From Kitasatospora phosalacinea (GTDB taxonomy: Bacteria > Actinomycetota > Actinomycetes > Streptomycetales > Streptomycetaceae), in the NCBI RefSeq assembly GCF_000717185.1, contig NZ_JNYE01000028.1:3825-67824 (forward strand): DNA of 64,000 bases, written 5' to 3'. Below are positions 1-6,844 of this stretch, piece by piece. The stretch's first letter is position 1; each line of letters opens with the position of its first letter. A program made the translations under genes and the position numbers. The notes below the pieces were generated by a model. The model had not been told where the DNA came from, made no database searches, and worked only from the letters and a program-made list of their open reading frames with translations.

Positions 1-96
1 GAGGGGCTCCTCGCAGCCGGGCCGGGCGCACTTCGGGGCCGCGGGCGCGCCGTCGGGCATCTGGGCGGTCGCGGTGGCCTGCGGGGCGCTGTCCAT
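1..96 (-). CDS. N-terminus of an unknown protein, cut by the window edge
   Basis: An ATG at 96 opens a minus-strand frame that stays open to base 1 (32 codons). The visible residues end in a CARPGCEEPL-like segment. A Cys-x4-Cys near the N-terminus of this kind is common in actinobacterial plasmid proteins with a small zinc-binding head. No strong ribosome binding site is visible upstream. The function cannot be judged from this fragment. Confidence 0.5.
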   Translation of the reverse strand, partial: MDSAPQATATAQMPDGAPAAPKCARPGCEEPL

Positions 97-874
97 GCCG
101 GGGATGGTAGCTGCCCAGGTCAGCGGCCGTCCGGGGATTCGCCCCGAACCTTGGTGGGGCGCATCCCGAACCTTGGTGGCCGGTGGGTGGGGCGCATCCC
201 TGGACCTTGGTGGGGCGATTCCGGACCTTGGTGGCCGGGGAGCGGGTGCCGAGTGCAGCGCCGACCGGAGGTGTGTGCAGCATGTGAAGGCGGCGCTCCG
301 GGCGGGCGTGCTGCACAGTGCAGCGGGCGGACGGCGGCGCGGCGCTGCGACGGCCGTTGCGCAGCGCCGGGGCCGCTGCGCAACGCTCTGCGCAGGGCTG
401 CGCAATCCGGCTCTGCGCATGCGCGGGGCGGGGATTGCGCATGCGCAGAGCGGGGTCGGCGGAGGTGCGACCGCGGAGCGGGACGGCGGCCGGAGCGGGT
501 GCGGGGTGCGGTCGGCGGGGCGGGCGCTGCGCAGGGCCGGCTGAGGACTGCGCGGCCTATCGCAGTGCGCTGACCTGCGATGGAAAGTTTGAGGCGGGGC
601 GAATCCCAGACCTTGGTGGGGCGTAACTCGCCGATTCGCAGCGGTTCTAACCAGGTGCGGAGGTACGACTGCGCGGGCCGTCGCAGTCGCACCTCGGGGC
701 GGGGTGCGGATGTGCGACTGCGCAAGGGTGCGTTGCGCAGCCGTACGCGCTGACCTGCGACGGCAAGGTTGCGCGGGGCGGAACTCACCGGCCCGGGGGC
801 GAAACTAACCGGCGGTCCGGACCGATCTAACCGGCCGCCCGTGCCCTTCCCGGGCCGGGACGAGTTGGCCGGGC
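97..874. other. Noncoding, repeat-dense region (candidate origin or control region)
   Basis: About 780 bases with no gene I can defend; the open frames here are low-complexity GC artefacts. It holds five same-strand copies of ACCTTGGTGG, an inverted repeat of CTCTGCGCATGCGC (411-424) against its complement (437-450), and a direct repeat GCGCTGACCTGCGA at about 568 and 748. Tandem same-strand iterons next to palindromes are typical of plasmid replication or partition control. The role is inferred. Confidence 0.5.
148..619 (+). repeat. ACCTTGGTGG iterons, five copies
   Basis: Exact copies of ACCTTGGTGG lie at 148-157, 170-179, 204-213, 225-234 and 610-619, all in the same orientation. Two of the gaps are 21-22 bp, about two helical turns. 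Several copies continue into GGGCG. The regular phasing suggests protein binding sites; which protein binds is unknown. Confidence 0.75.
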
Positions 875-1378
875 ATGACGAACGTGATCGCTCTCCCGCT
901 GCCCGAGCAGGCCGCCGAGGACGAGGACCAGGAGCAGCTGGAGCGCGAGCGGCAGCACGCGGAGAACGTGTTGCTCGCCGAGGCGGACGAGGCGGGTCGG
1001 CGGGGCGCGGGGTGGGTGCGCGAGCTCGCGGGGCGGCAGGCGGAACGCTGGCACCGGGTGGTGCTGGAGCGGGCCGCCGACGCGGTGGAGCGGGCGTGCG
1101 GACCGGAGGCGGTACCGGGCGGCGGCGGGGTTCTCACCGAGGAGCTGGCGTACGACCTGGCGGCCGACGTCGTCACCGGCAGCGTCTGCGCCGAGGGCCT
1201 GCCAGTGCTGTCGGCGGGCGAGCGGGTCGCGCTGGTGGCGGTCTGCGCGGTGGCGGCGGCGATGCCGGCGGCGGTGGGCGGGGACGGCGATGCGGAGCAC
1301 GAGGTGCCGGTGCTGGTCGCGACGATGGACGCCGCGGTGGCCGTCGGCCGGGCCGCCCGAGAGCCGGGAGACAGATAG
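875..1378 (+). CDS. Hypothetical protein, 167 aa
   Basis: I do not recognise this protein. It starts at ATG 875 and is acidic and Ala/Glu-rich. The N-terminal third is charged and probably helical (about residues 10-50); the C-terminal half is more hydrophobic and alanine-rich, without a clear membrane segment. It follows the iteron region directly and reads away from it, so it could encode a plasmid maintenance factor. That is inference from position only. Confidence 0.6.
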   Translation: MTNVIALPLPEQAAEDEDQEQLERERQHAENVLLAEADEAGRRGAGWVRELAGRQAERWHRVVLERAADAVERACGPEAVPGGGGVLTEELAYDLAADVVTGSVCAEGLPVLSAGERVALVAVCAVAAAMPAAVGGDGDAEHEVPVLVATMDAAVAVGRAAREPGDR

Positions 1379-1601
1379 ATACAGAAGAGACAGATGGAGT
1401 CAGGAAACACTGTCACCTGGGAAAACGGGGGGTCGAGGATACAGATAAAACAGATCTATCGGCGCAAATAGGACGGCCGGGAGGCCGGTGGCCGATGATC
1501 TGTGTCCATCTGTTCCCGCCCCTCGGTGACCTGCCTGTCCGGGTCGGCGCCGGTCACCCGGACGGCCGAGACCTCGGCGGCCCGGCGGAGGTTGAGCGGG
1601 G
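1379..1601. repeat. Intergenic region with ACAGAT repeats
   Basis: ACAGAT occurs at 1371, 1390, 1441 and 1450, and its complement ATCTGT at 1498 and 1508: six sites in about 145 bp of otherwise GC-rich sequence. The stretch is locally A-rich. It probably carries the promoter or operator of the gene at 1602. The same hexamer recurs in the repeat block near 24.85 kb. Confidence 0.5.
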
Positions 1602-1847
1602 GTGAGCTCCTCCTCCCCCGCCCGGGTGCTCGGCACCGGCCTGGCCTCCCTGATCCCCACCGACGGCGCCGCCGACGTCGACCCGGTCGCCGCCGCGACC
1701 GGCCGCCGGATCGTCGCGCAGCTGTCGATGCTGAAGACGGTCGCGGTGCCGGTCGCGGTGGTGAGCGCGGCCGTGGAACTGCTCGGCCTGCTGGCCAGCC
1801 ATCCGGACCCGCAGGCCCGCGAGGCGGTCGAGGCGGTTGTCCTCTGA
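1602..1847 (+). CDS. Small protein with a ParB-like N-terminal motif; 3' end displaced by a mobile cassette
   Basis: GTG start at 1602 with GGAGG nine bases upstream. Residues 9-19 read VLGTGLASLIP, close to the LGRGLGALIP motif at the N-terminus of ParB proteins, but the rest of the 81 aa lacks the ParB domains. The last codons and the stop (TGA 1845-1847) belong to the inverted repeat of an inserted cassette. Excising both neighbouring cassettes with one copy of each 5-bp target duplication restores an in-frame end, VERLRAAAGSSGAGR followed by TAG at 3380-3382, for 94 aa in all. The present product is therefore a slightly shortened form of an older gene. Confidence 0.65.
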   Translation: MSSSSPARVLGTGLASLIPTDGAADVDPVAAATGRRIVAQLSMLKTVAVPVAVVSAAVELLGLLASHPDPQAREAVEAVVL

Positions 1848-2603
1848 CAGGCGACCTTGACCGATTGCCAGGTGACTTTGACCGGGGGACGGCACTGTGA
1901 TCAGCGTCCGTACAGGGAGATCACGGTCTTGCCGAAGGACGCGGGCTGCCAGCTGGAATCAGGGGCCTGGCGGTAGGCGTCCCAGCGGATCACCGCGATG
2001 GCCGGGAGAACCATCGGCGTCATGGAGTGGTTCGAGCGACGGTCGATGTGGGGAAGGTGCAGCCCCAGGGAGGCGTAGCTGTAGGGCGGGTACTCGAGCC
2101 ACCCGGGAACCGGGTACCCAACGGGCCTGGGCTTTTCGGGGTTCAGTGTGGTGACGGGCAGCCAGGTGCCGCCGGCATCGCTGACCTGGAGGCTCACGGT
2201 GAGCTGGGCGCCCTTGGCTTGGCGCTCAGCCATGTCGTGCGGGGGGTCGCCGACGACAACGGAGAAGAAGAGCGACTCCGCCTCCGTCAGGTCGATGGGC
2301 TCCGAGTAGCCGGTCCCGGTGAGCGTGGCGCCGTCCCGGTCGTCGAGGTTGTTCGCCCAGATCAGTCGCACGGGTTGAGCCATGGCCCCTCCAGACAATG
2401 GCCGGGGCCGTCCAATCGTGCCGCCCCGGGAGACCCATGGTGGCGCGGGCCAACAGCGCAGGGAACCCCGTGGCGAGCCGCTGAGACCGCGAGGCGCTGC
2501 CTGACCTCCTGGTGAAGCGGGCAGACGGTCAAGATCGGGTGGCAGGAACCTGGTGGTGATCAAGATCAGGTGGCAAACGGTCAGGGTCACCTGTCAGAGG
2601 TCA
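1838..2603. mobile_element. Transposase-less mobile cassette 1, 766 bp, with 5-bp target duplication
   Basis: The ends match as inverted repeats: left TGTCCTCTGACAGGCGACC, right (reverse complement) TGACCTCTGACAGGTGACC, followed by further TTGACC-type subrepeats. GCGGT is duplicated at 1833-1837 and 2604-2608. Only one passenger gene (1901-2383) lies inside and no transposase. TG...CA termini with internal multiple repeats and short target duplications fit IS21-type ends, so this looks like a mobile insertion cassette moved in trans. The family assignment is inference; the ends and duplication are read directly. Confidence 0.8.
1901..2383 (-). CDS. Passenger protein of cassette 1, unknown function, 160 aa
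   Basis: ATG at 2383 is chosen because GGAGGGG sits just upstream; the frame opens further but the extra residues look noncoding. The protein is rich in Trp, Pro and hydrophobic beta-type segments (LFFSVVV, LTVSLQVS, AIAVIRW), suggesting a soluble beta-sandwich-like fold. There is no signal peptide or membrane segment, and I recognise no family. It fills most of the cassette, so it is cargo rather than a mobility protein. Confidence 0.7.
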   Translation of the reverse strand: MAQPVRLIWANNLDDRDGATLTGTGYSEPIDLTEAESLFFSVVVGDPPHDMAERQAKGAQLTVSLQVSDAGGTWLPVTTLNPEKPRPVGYPVPGWLEYPPYSYASLGLHLPHIDRRSNHSMTPMVLPAIAVIRWDAYRQAPDSSWQPASFGKTVISLYGR

Positions 2604-2644
2604 GCGGTGGTGGAGCGGCTGCGCGCCGCCGCCGGGAGCTCCGG

Positions 2645-3364
2645 TGTCCCGGCTCAGCGAAGTTTGACCAGTCTCAGTGAAGTTTGACCGGCCTCTTCTG
2701 CCGGCAGGTGCGCTTACACGATCTTGAGCGCTTCGTCCCACACATCGCCGCCATCTGCCCAGGTCCACAGCCACTGGCGCAGTGACGGCGCCGCGTAGTG
2801 CAGGCCGTCGTGGGGGTTCTCGCCCCAGTCGGGTTCCCAGCCGTCGGCGTCCCAGAGCAGGACCGGGTTGTCGAGCGCTATCAACGAGACGTACCACTGC
2901 ATGCTGCAGCCGCCACCGGTCAGGAAGAGCCAGGAGGGCGGCGGCCCCCACTCCGGATATCGAGTGCGGGGGGAAGTCGCGAGCGGCCAGTCCGGCCGGT
3001 GCCACTCCGGGATGCGGCGTGGTGTCAACGAGGCAAGACCGCCTTCCGGGCCGAACCCGCCATCACCAACCTCGGTGTAGATACGTCGAAGCAGCGGCGG
3101 CAGCTCGTATCCGATCTCCCGCTCCACCTGTTCAACCTCGGATGCCGTGATCGGAGGAAACGGCTGATCCGGGAGACAGCCGTGGGTGACACCCGCACCT
3201 TCTGCACCCCAGGCAAGAGCACGCAACCTTTCCAGAAGCGCGTCGTCGTCTGCAGAAGTACGACGGGAAGCATCAGTCACGAGGCGGAACTGTAGCCGGG
3301 CAAGCACTTGGACGTCACCGGTCAAACTTCGTTGAGACTCGTCAAACTTCGATGAGACGGGTCA
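2645..3364. mobile_element. Transposase-less mobile cassette 2, 720 bp, with 5-bp target duplication
   Basis: Left end TGTCCCGGCTCAGCGAAG and right end (reverse complement) TGACCCGTCTCATCGAAG form inverted termini. Each contains two tandem copies of a GTCAAACTTCnnTGAGAC-type subrepeat. The target duplication TCCGG is at 2640-2644 and 3365-3369. The architecture (TGWCC ends, doubled subrepeats, 5-bp duplication, a single passenger gene, no transposase) matches cassette 1 although the sequences differ. Confidence 0.85.
2714..3325 (-). CDS. SMI1/KNR4 (SUKH) family protein, passenger of cassette 2
   Basis: About 200 aa with the SUKH hallmarks: I-T-A-S-E-V-E-Q-V-E-R-E-I-G-Y-E-L-P-P-L-L-type N-terminal helices, then GDGGFGP and late W-residues (LRQWLWTWADGG). 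SUKH proteins commonly act as immunity proteins against polymorphic or contact-dependent toxins. No cognate toxin is visible nearby, so it may be an orphan immunity gene. The start is uncertain: the longest frame begins with TTG at 3325 inside the terminal repeat, and in-frame GTG codons at 3307 and 3280 are alternatives. None has a good ribosome binding site. Confidence 0.8.
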   Translation of the reverse strand: MTGDVQVLARLQFRLVTDASRRTSADDDALLERLRALAWGAEGAGVTHGCLPDQPFPPITASEVEQVEREIGYELPPLLRRIYTEVGDGGFGPEGGLASLTPRRIPEWHRPDWPLATSPRTRYPEWGPPPSWLFLTGGGCSMQWYVSLIALDNPVLLWDADGWEPDWGENPHDGLHYAAPSLRQWLWTWADGGDVWDEALKIV

Positions 3365-3392
3365 TCCGGGGCGGGCCGGTAGCCGACAGGTC

Positions 3393-3523
3393 GTCCCAGC
3401 TGCGTCCCAGGTAGAGCGCGAAGCGCCGCTACCTGGGGAAATGGCCTGGGACTGTCCTAGCAAAACGGGCATAACCGGCGTGCTGGGACAGTGCTGGGAC
3501 AAGGTTGTCCCAGGGTTGTCCCA
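3393..3523. repeat. GTCCCA/TGGGAC repeat cluster, seven copies
   Basis: GTCCCA at 3393, 3404, 3507 and 3518, and TGGGAC at 3447, 3484 and 3495. Neighbouring copies are spaced 11-12 bp, one helical turn. Between them AGGTAG...CTACCT can form a small hairpin at about 3410-3435. The cluster lies downstream of the 3542-3967 gene, next to cassette 2. It may be an operator or iteron array. Confidence 0.55.
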
Positions 3524-3541
3524 ACCCGGATCAGGCCCGGA

Positions 3542-3967
3542 TCAGGCGGTGGTGCCCTGCGGCGCGCCGATCCGCGGGTGGCTCGGCCAGCGGGCCGGGT
3601 CGGTGCTTTCGCTCATCGTAGTGGCCAGCAGCGCGGCGGCGACGCCGTCGGGGTCCGTGTCGGCGGGCAGGTCGAGGTGCATCAGGACGAACGGCAGGTC
3701 GGACTGGGCCTCGTGGTCCCAGATGTACGACCAGCCGTCCCGCTGGTGCCAGTGCACGGTGAGCAGCAGGTCGGCGTCGTAGGCGTCCGGGTCGCCGGCC
3801 GGGTCGTGGGCTCCGGCGCCCCAGCCAAGTTGGGCAGTCAGCGCGCCGTCCGGGTCCTGGTCGAGGAGCCAGCCGCCGGGGCCGCGGCCGGCGGCTTCGA
3901 GCGCGGTGACGACCTGGGCGATGTGGTCGTGGTGGGGCAGGTGCCGGCCGGAGTCGGGCGCGGTCAT
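3542..3967 (-). CDS. Hypothetical protein, 141 aa
   Basis: The frame from ATG 3967 gives a soluble, His/Asp-rich protein with a Trp-rich core (LLLTVHWHQRDGWSYIWDHE). A GTG two codons earlier (3973) has GAGGGAG at a better distance and may be the real start. The same-strand open frame extends far upstream, but that extension is arginine/proline-rich noncoding translation. I do not recognise the family. It heads a minus-strand series of small genes between the cassettes and tpg. Confidence 0.7.
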   Translation of the reverse strand: MTAPDSGRHLPHHDHIAQVVTALEAAGRGPGGWLLDQDPDGALTAQLGWGAGAHDPAGDPDAYDADLLLTVHWHQRDGWSYIWDHEAQSDLPFVLMHLDLPADTDPDGVAAALLATTMSESTDPARWPSHPRIGAPQGTTA

Positions 3968-4071
3968 GGGCACAGTGGTCTCCCTCGGGGTGCGACCCGG
4001 ACCAGTGCCGGGCCTGCTGGGGAAGAGTGTCGTTCCCACGGCCTGTGGACAGAGTGCGCGGCCGAGGCCGG

Positions 4072-4425
4072 TCAGCCGGCGTTCTCGTTGTGCACTTTCT
4101 CTTGGGCCCGGATGTCGTCGGCGTTGAGGCCGTAGCGCTGTGCCCAGGCGTCGAAGTCGCCGAAGTCCTTGGTGTTGTCCTGCTTGTCCTCGATCCGGTC
4201 GATGCGGGCCCAGGGTAGGAAGCAGCGGCCGACCTGGAACCCGTACTGCTGGCCGTCGTCGCTCCGCTTGCAGACCAGTTCTGTCCAGCAGCCGGTGAGG
4301 GAGACACCCCAGTCGGTCAGCTTGAGGTACTTGCCCTCCACGTCGATGCTCGCCAGCCACCAGTCCTCGTCGCCGTGGCTGTCCAGCAGGGTGATCACGT
4401 ACAGGTCCCCGTCCGCGTCCGGCAT
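4072..4425 (-). CDS. Hypothetical protein, 117 aa
   Basis: ATG 4425 is preceded by AAGGAG at 7 bases, which decides this start over one 14 codons upstream. The protein is compact, acidic and Trp/Asp-rich (LLDSHGDEDWWLASIDVEG, then a QQYGFQVGRCFLPW segment), with a charged C-terminal helix. It is soluble, with no catalytic signature I can name. It is co-oriented with the 3542 gene, from which it is separated by about 100 bp. Confidence 0.75.
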   Translation of the reverse strand: MPDADGDLYVITLLDSHGDEDWWLASIDVEGKYLKLTDWGVSLTGCWTELVCKRSDDGQQYGFQVGRCFLPWARIDRIEDKQDNTKDFGDFDAWAQRYGLNADDIRAQEKVHNENAG

Positions 4426-4533
4426 GACCGGCTCCTTCGCTTCGTGCCTGAGCTGTTGTGCGGACACAGCTCCGGAGCCGGTTCAACGAACGGGACCCGC
4501 ACCGGGTAGCGGGCCTGGCGGAGCGCGGTGGTG

Positions 4534-5544
4534 CTACAGGCCGGGCAGGGCGGCCTCGCCGGGTCGGCGGGCGGCGGTGGTCCCGGCGGCGAGGTGGACC
4601 AGGTGCAGCAGGCGGTCCGCGGTGCCGGGCGCGATGGCCGGGCGCAGCCGGGCGTCGGCGCCGACGTCGGCCCGCCAGCGGGTCACCAGCTGGTGGAGGC
4701 TGCGGCAGCGGCGGCGGCGGGGCAGGTAGGCCGGGGCGTCGATCGCGGCGCGGCGCAGCGCGTCGAGGTCGTCCAGGTCCCACATCAGCACGGTCCGGCC
4801 GGCGAGGATGCCGGACAGCTCGTCCAGGGCGTCGGCGGCGGGGACGGCGTGGTCGGGGGCGCCCTTGGTGCGCGGGCCGGTCAGGCGCAGGGTGCGGCGG
4901 AACAGCGGGGTGCCGAACAGGTCGAGGGCGGTGAGGGTGGCGGCGGCCGGGACCGGCTTGCCGGAGGGGGTGGCGCGCAGGGTGTAGGCGACGTCGAGGG
5001 CGACCAGCTGCTCGGCGCGCTCGGCGACCAGGTCGGCGAGTTCGCGGGCGGCGGCCGCGGAGTCGACGCGGGCCTGCTGCTGGGCCTGGCGGGCCTTGTC
5101 GATCTGCAGGCAGGTGCGGCACATCAGCCGGCTGCGGTAGCCCTGGGCGTCGGACCAGGCGGTGGGCGGGGTGTCGGGCCGGGCGCCGCACTCCTCGCAG
5201 GTGCGGGCGGTGCTGGAGCGGGCGGCGGCCGCAGCGAGCTGCGCGCCGGTGGCGGCGGTGGGCAGCGACTCCGCCAGGTCGTAGAGGCGGAAGGTGTCCT
5301 TCCCGGCGGGGGTGCTGCCCGCCACGGTGGCGCGGTGCGGGCCGCCGGGGCGGCGCGGGAGGTCGAGGCGGTCGAACTGGGTCCGGGTGAGCAGGTGCTC
5401 GGGCACCTCGCCAAACCAGGCGTAGGCCGGCACCGGGGCGGGCCGGGCGGCCGGGAGAACGGTCGTGCCGTCGGCGGCTCCGGTCGCGGCGACGGTGTCC
5501 GGGCGTCCGTCGGCGGCGGCGACGGCGTCGGTGGTGGCGGTCAT
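4534..5544 (-). CDS. Zinc-ribbon protein with possible exonuclease-like C-terminal half, 336 aa
   Basis: Starts at ATG 5544 with GGAAAGGAA upstream. Residues about 115-145 hold two CxxC pairs (CEECG and CRTC), a probable zinc ribbon, followed by a helical linker rich in Gln/Ala. The C-terminal half contains repeated hydrophobic strand-turn patterns (LVALDVAYT, LTALDLFGTPLF, DELSGILAGRTVLMWD) that recall DnaQ-type 3'-5' exonucleases of actinobacterial mobile elements. The expected Asp-x-Glu catalytic pair is not clear, so the exonuclease assignment is weak. Zinc binding is the safer reading. Confidence 0.65.
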   Translation of the reverse strand: MTATTDAVAAADGRPDTVAATGAADGTTVLPAARPAPVPAYAWFGEVPEHLLTRTQFDRLDLPRRPGGPHRATVAGSTPAGKDTFRLYDLAESLPTAATGAQLAAAAARSSTARTCEECGARPDTPPTAWSDAQGYRSRLMCRTCLQIDKARQAQQQARVDSAAAARELADLVAERAEQLVALDVAYTLRATPSGKPVPAAATLTALDLFGTPLFRRTLRLTGPRTKGAPDHAVPAADALDELSGILAGRTVLMWDLDDLDALRRAAIDAPAYLPRRRRCRSLHQLVTRWRADVGADARLRPAIAPGTADRLLHLVHLAAGTTAARRPGEAALPGL

Positions 5545-5643
5545 CGGGGGCGGTGTTCCTTTCCTCGGATTTCTGAATTCCCATCGGGATTTTCTCGCGC
5601 CGGTCTCTCACCGTGCCGGAGAACGTGAATTCCGATCCACGGG

Positions 5644-5686
5644 AAACGCCCTCCGCGCTGCCGATCGGGCGGCGCGGAGGGCGTTT
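5644..5686 (-). terminator. Strong hairpin terminator downstream of the tap-tpg gene cluster
   Basis: AAACGCCCTCCGCGC at 5644-5658 pairs perfectly with 5672-5686 (15 bp) around a 13-base loop. Lying just beyond the stop of the 5729 gene on the minus strand, it probably ends transcription of the tap-tpg-5729 series. The gene at 5544 would then need its own promoter in 5545-5643. Confidence 0.7.
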
Positions 5687-5728
5687 ATAGGCGACATCGG
5701 CGGCTGTGGGCCTCCGCTGGGGTGCGGG

Positions 5729-6133
5729 TCAGGGGGTACCGGCGGCGGACCAGGCGTCGGCGATCTCCGCGAGCTCGTGGGCGATGCGGTCGGCGCGGGC
5801 GCGGCTGGCGGCGGTGTCGGGGTCGGGCAGGCCGTTGCGGGCGGTGTCGGCGACGGCGGTGTCGATGTCCGCGGCGTGCTGGAGCAGGCCGCCGTAGAGG
5901 CGGCCGGTGGTCTCCAGGTCGAGGGGCACCCGGCCGCTGGTGCGCCAGGAGCGGAAGGTCTCGGCCGCGTGGCGCAGCAGCGCTCCGACGTGGGCGGCGG
6001 GGAGCATCAGCTCGCCGTCGGGGCCGTGACGGTAGAGCACGAGGGGGAAGGGCCGGTCGAGGTCGAGGAGGTCCTCGTACGGGTCGAAGCCGAACTCGTC
6101 CAACTCGGGCGCGGGTGCGTCGTCCTGGGTCAT
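5729..6133 (-). CDS. Hypothetical protein, 134 aa, downstream of tpg
   Basis: ATG 6133 with AAGGA upstream. Acidic, mostly helical soluble protein with a 35-residue aspartate-rich head (ELDEFGFDPYEDLLDLD) and a helical body; no motif I can name. It follows tpg by 48 bp in the same orientation, so it is probably co-transcribed with tap-tpg. A role in end maintenance is possible but only suggested by position. Confidence 0.75.
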   Translation of the reverse strand: MTQDDAPAPELDEFGFDPYEDLLDLDRPFPLVLYRHGPDGELMLPAAHVGALLRHAAETFRSWRTSGRVPLDLETTGRLYGGLLQHAADIDTAVADTARNGLPDPDTAASRARADRIAHELAEIADAWSAAGTP

Positions 6134-6181
6134 GTCGTAGTCCTTGTCGGGGGGATTCGCTCTCGGGGCGGTTGTGGGGTG

Positions 6182-6727
6182 CTACAGCTCGATGTCCATC
6201 CACTCGACCGAGTTGACCTCGGCGTCGAGGCCGCGGGCGCGGGCGCCCTTGTTGCGGAAGTAGTACTCGGACAGGGCGTCGGCGAGGATCTCCTCCTGCT
6301 GGGCCTGGCTGGCCCCGGCGTCGCGGGCTTCGTAGAGGCGGCGGGCGACGTCGCCGGGCATCTTCTGGCTGATCATGCGCGGGCGGGGGTCGTCGGTAGA
6401 TCCGCCGGCCGCGCTGTAGCCGAACGTCGCGCTGAGGTGCAACGTGAAGCCGTTGCTCTCCGCGGCCTTGCGGACGCGCTCCTTGACCTTGGGCTGCCAC
6501 TTCGTGCGGACCTTGGTCGCGATGGCCTTGGCAGCGGCGGGCTTAGGGGTGCCCTGGCCCTTGAGCCAGCGCTGCACGGTGCGCTGGGAGACGCCGAGCT
6601 CGGCGGCCAGGGCCTTGGTGGAGCCCTTGGCGCCCTTGAGGAGGAAGCGAACCTGGGCGGCGGTGGACTGCGGGAGGGGGCGGGTGCGCTCGGCGCGCTC
6701 CAGCCCTTCGTCGATACGGCGGCTCAC
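6182..6727 (-). CDS. tpg: Telomere terminal protein Tpg
   Basis: 181 aa, the usual size for Streptomyces Tpg (about 185). It shows the conserved start ERAERTRPLPQSTAAQVRFLL, a helix-turn-helix (STKALAAELGVSQRTVQRWLKG, about residues 37-58), a basic KW-Q-P-K-V segment, the SATFGYSAAGGSTDD region and a conserved acidic tail. Tpg becomes covalently linked to the 5' ends of linear Streptomyces replicons and primes patching of the recessed telomere. GTG 6727 is used, with GGAAGGAG upstream at a rather long spacing. It lies 117 bp after tap, the normal order. Its presence argues strongly that the replicon is linear. Confidence 0.92.
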   Translation of the reverse strand: MSRRIDEGLERAERTRPLPQSTAAQVRFLLKGAKGSTKALAAELGVSQRTVQRWLKGQGTPKPAAAKAIATKVRTKWQPKVKERVRKAAESNGFTLHLSATFGYSAAGGSTDDPRPRMISQKMPGDVARRLYEARDAGASQAQQEEILADALSEYYFRNKGARARGLDAEVNSVEWMDIEL

Positions 6728-6844
6728 GGTGGCCGCGCTCCTTCCCGGCCGCCCTGGGCGGCCGCTGCTGGTGGTCGAAGTCGTGGACAGCCCGGCCCGG
6801 CCGGGCCCGTGGCGAGCGGGGCCCGGCCGAGCCGGTGGCGGGTG

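Noticed and set aside
3542..5611. Minus-strand frame of 689 codons spanning three genes
   Set aside because: Only its last 141 codons look like protein; the rest is Arg/Pro-rich and overlaps two better genes in other frames.
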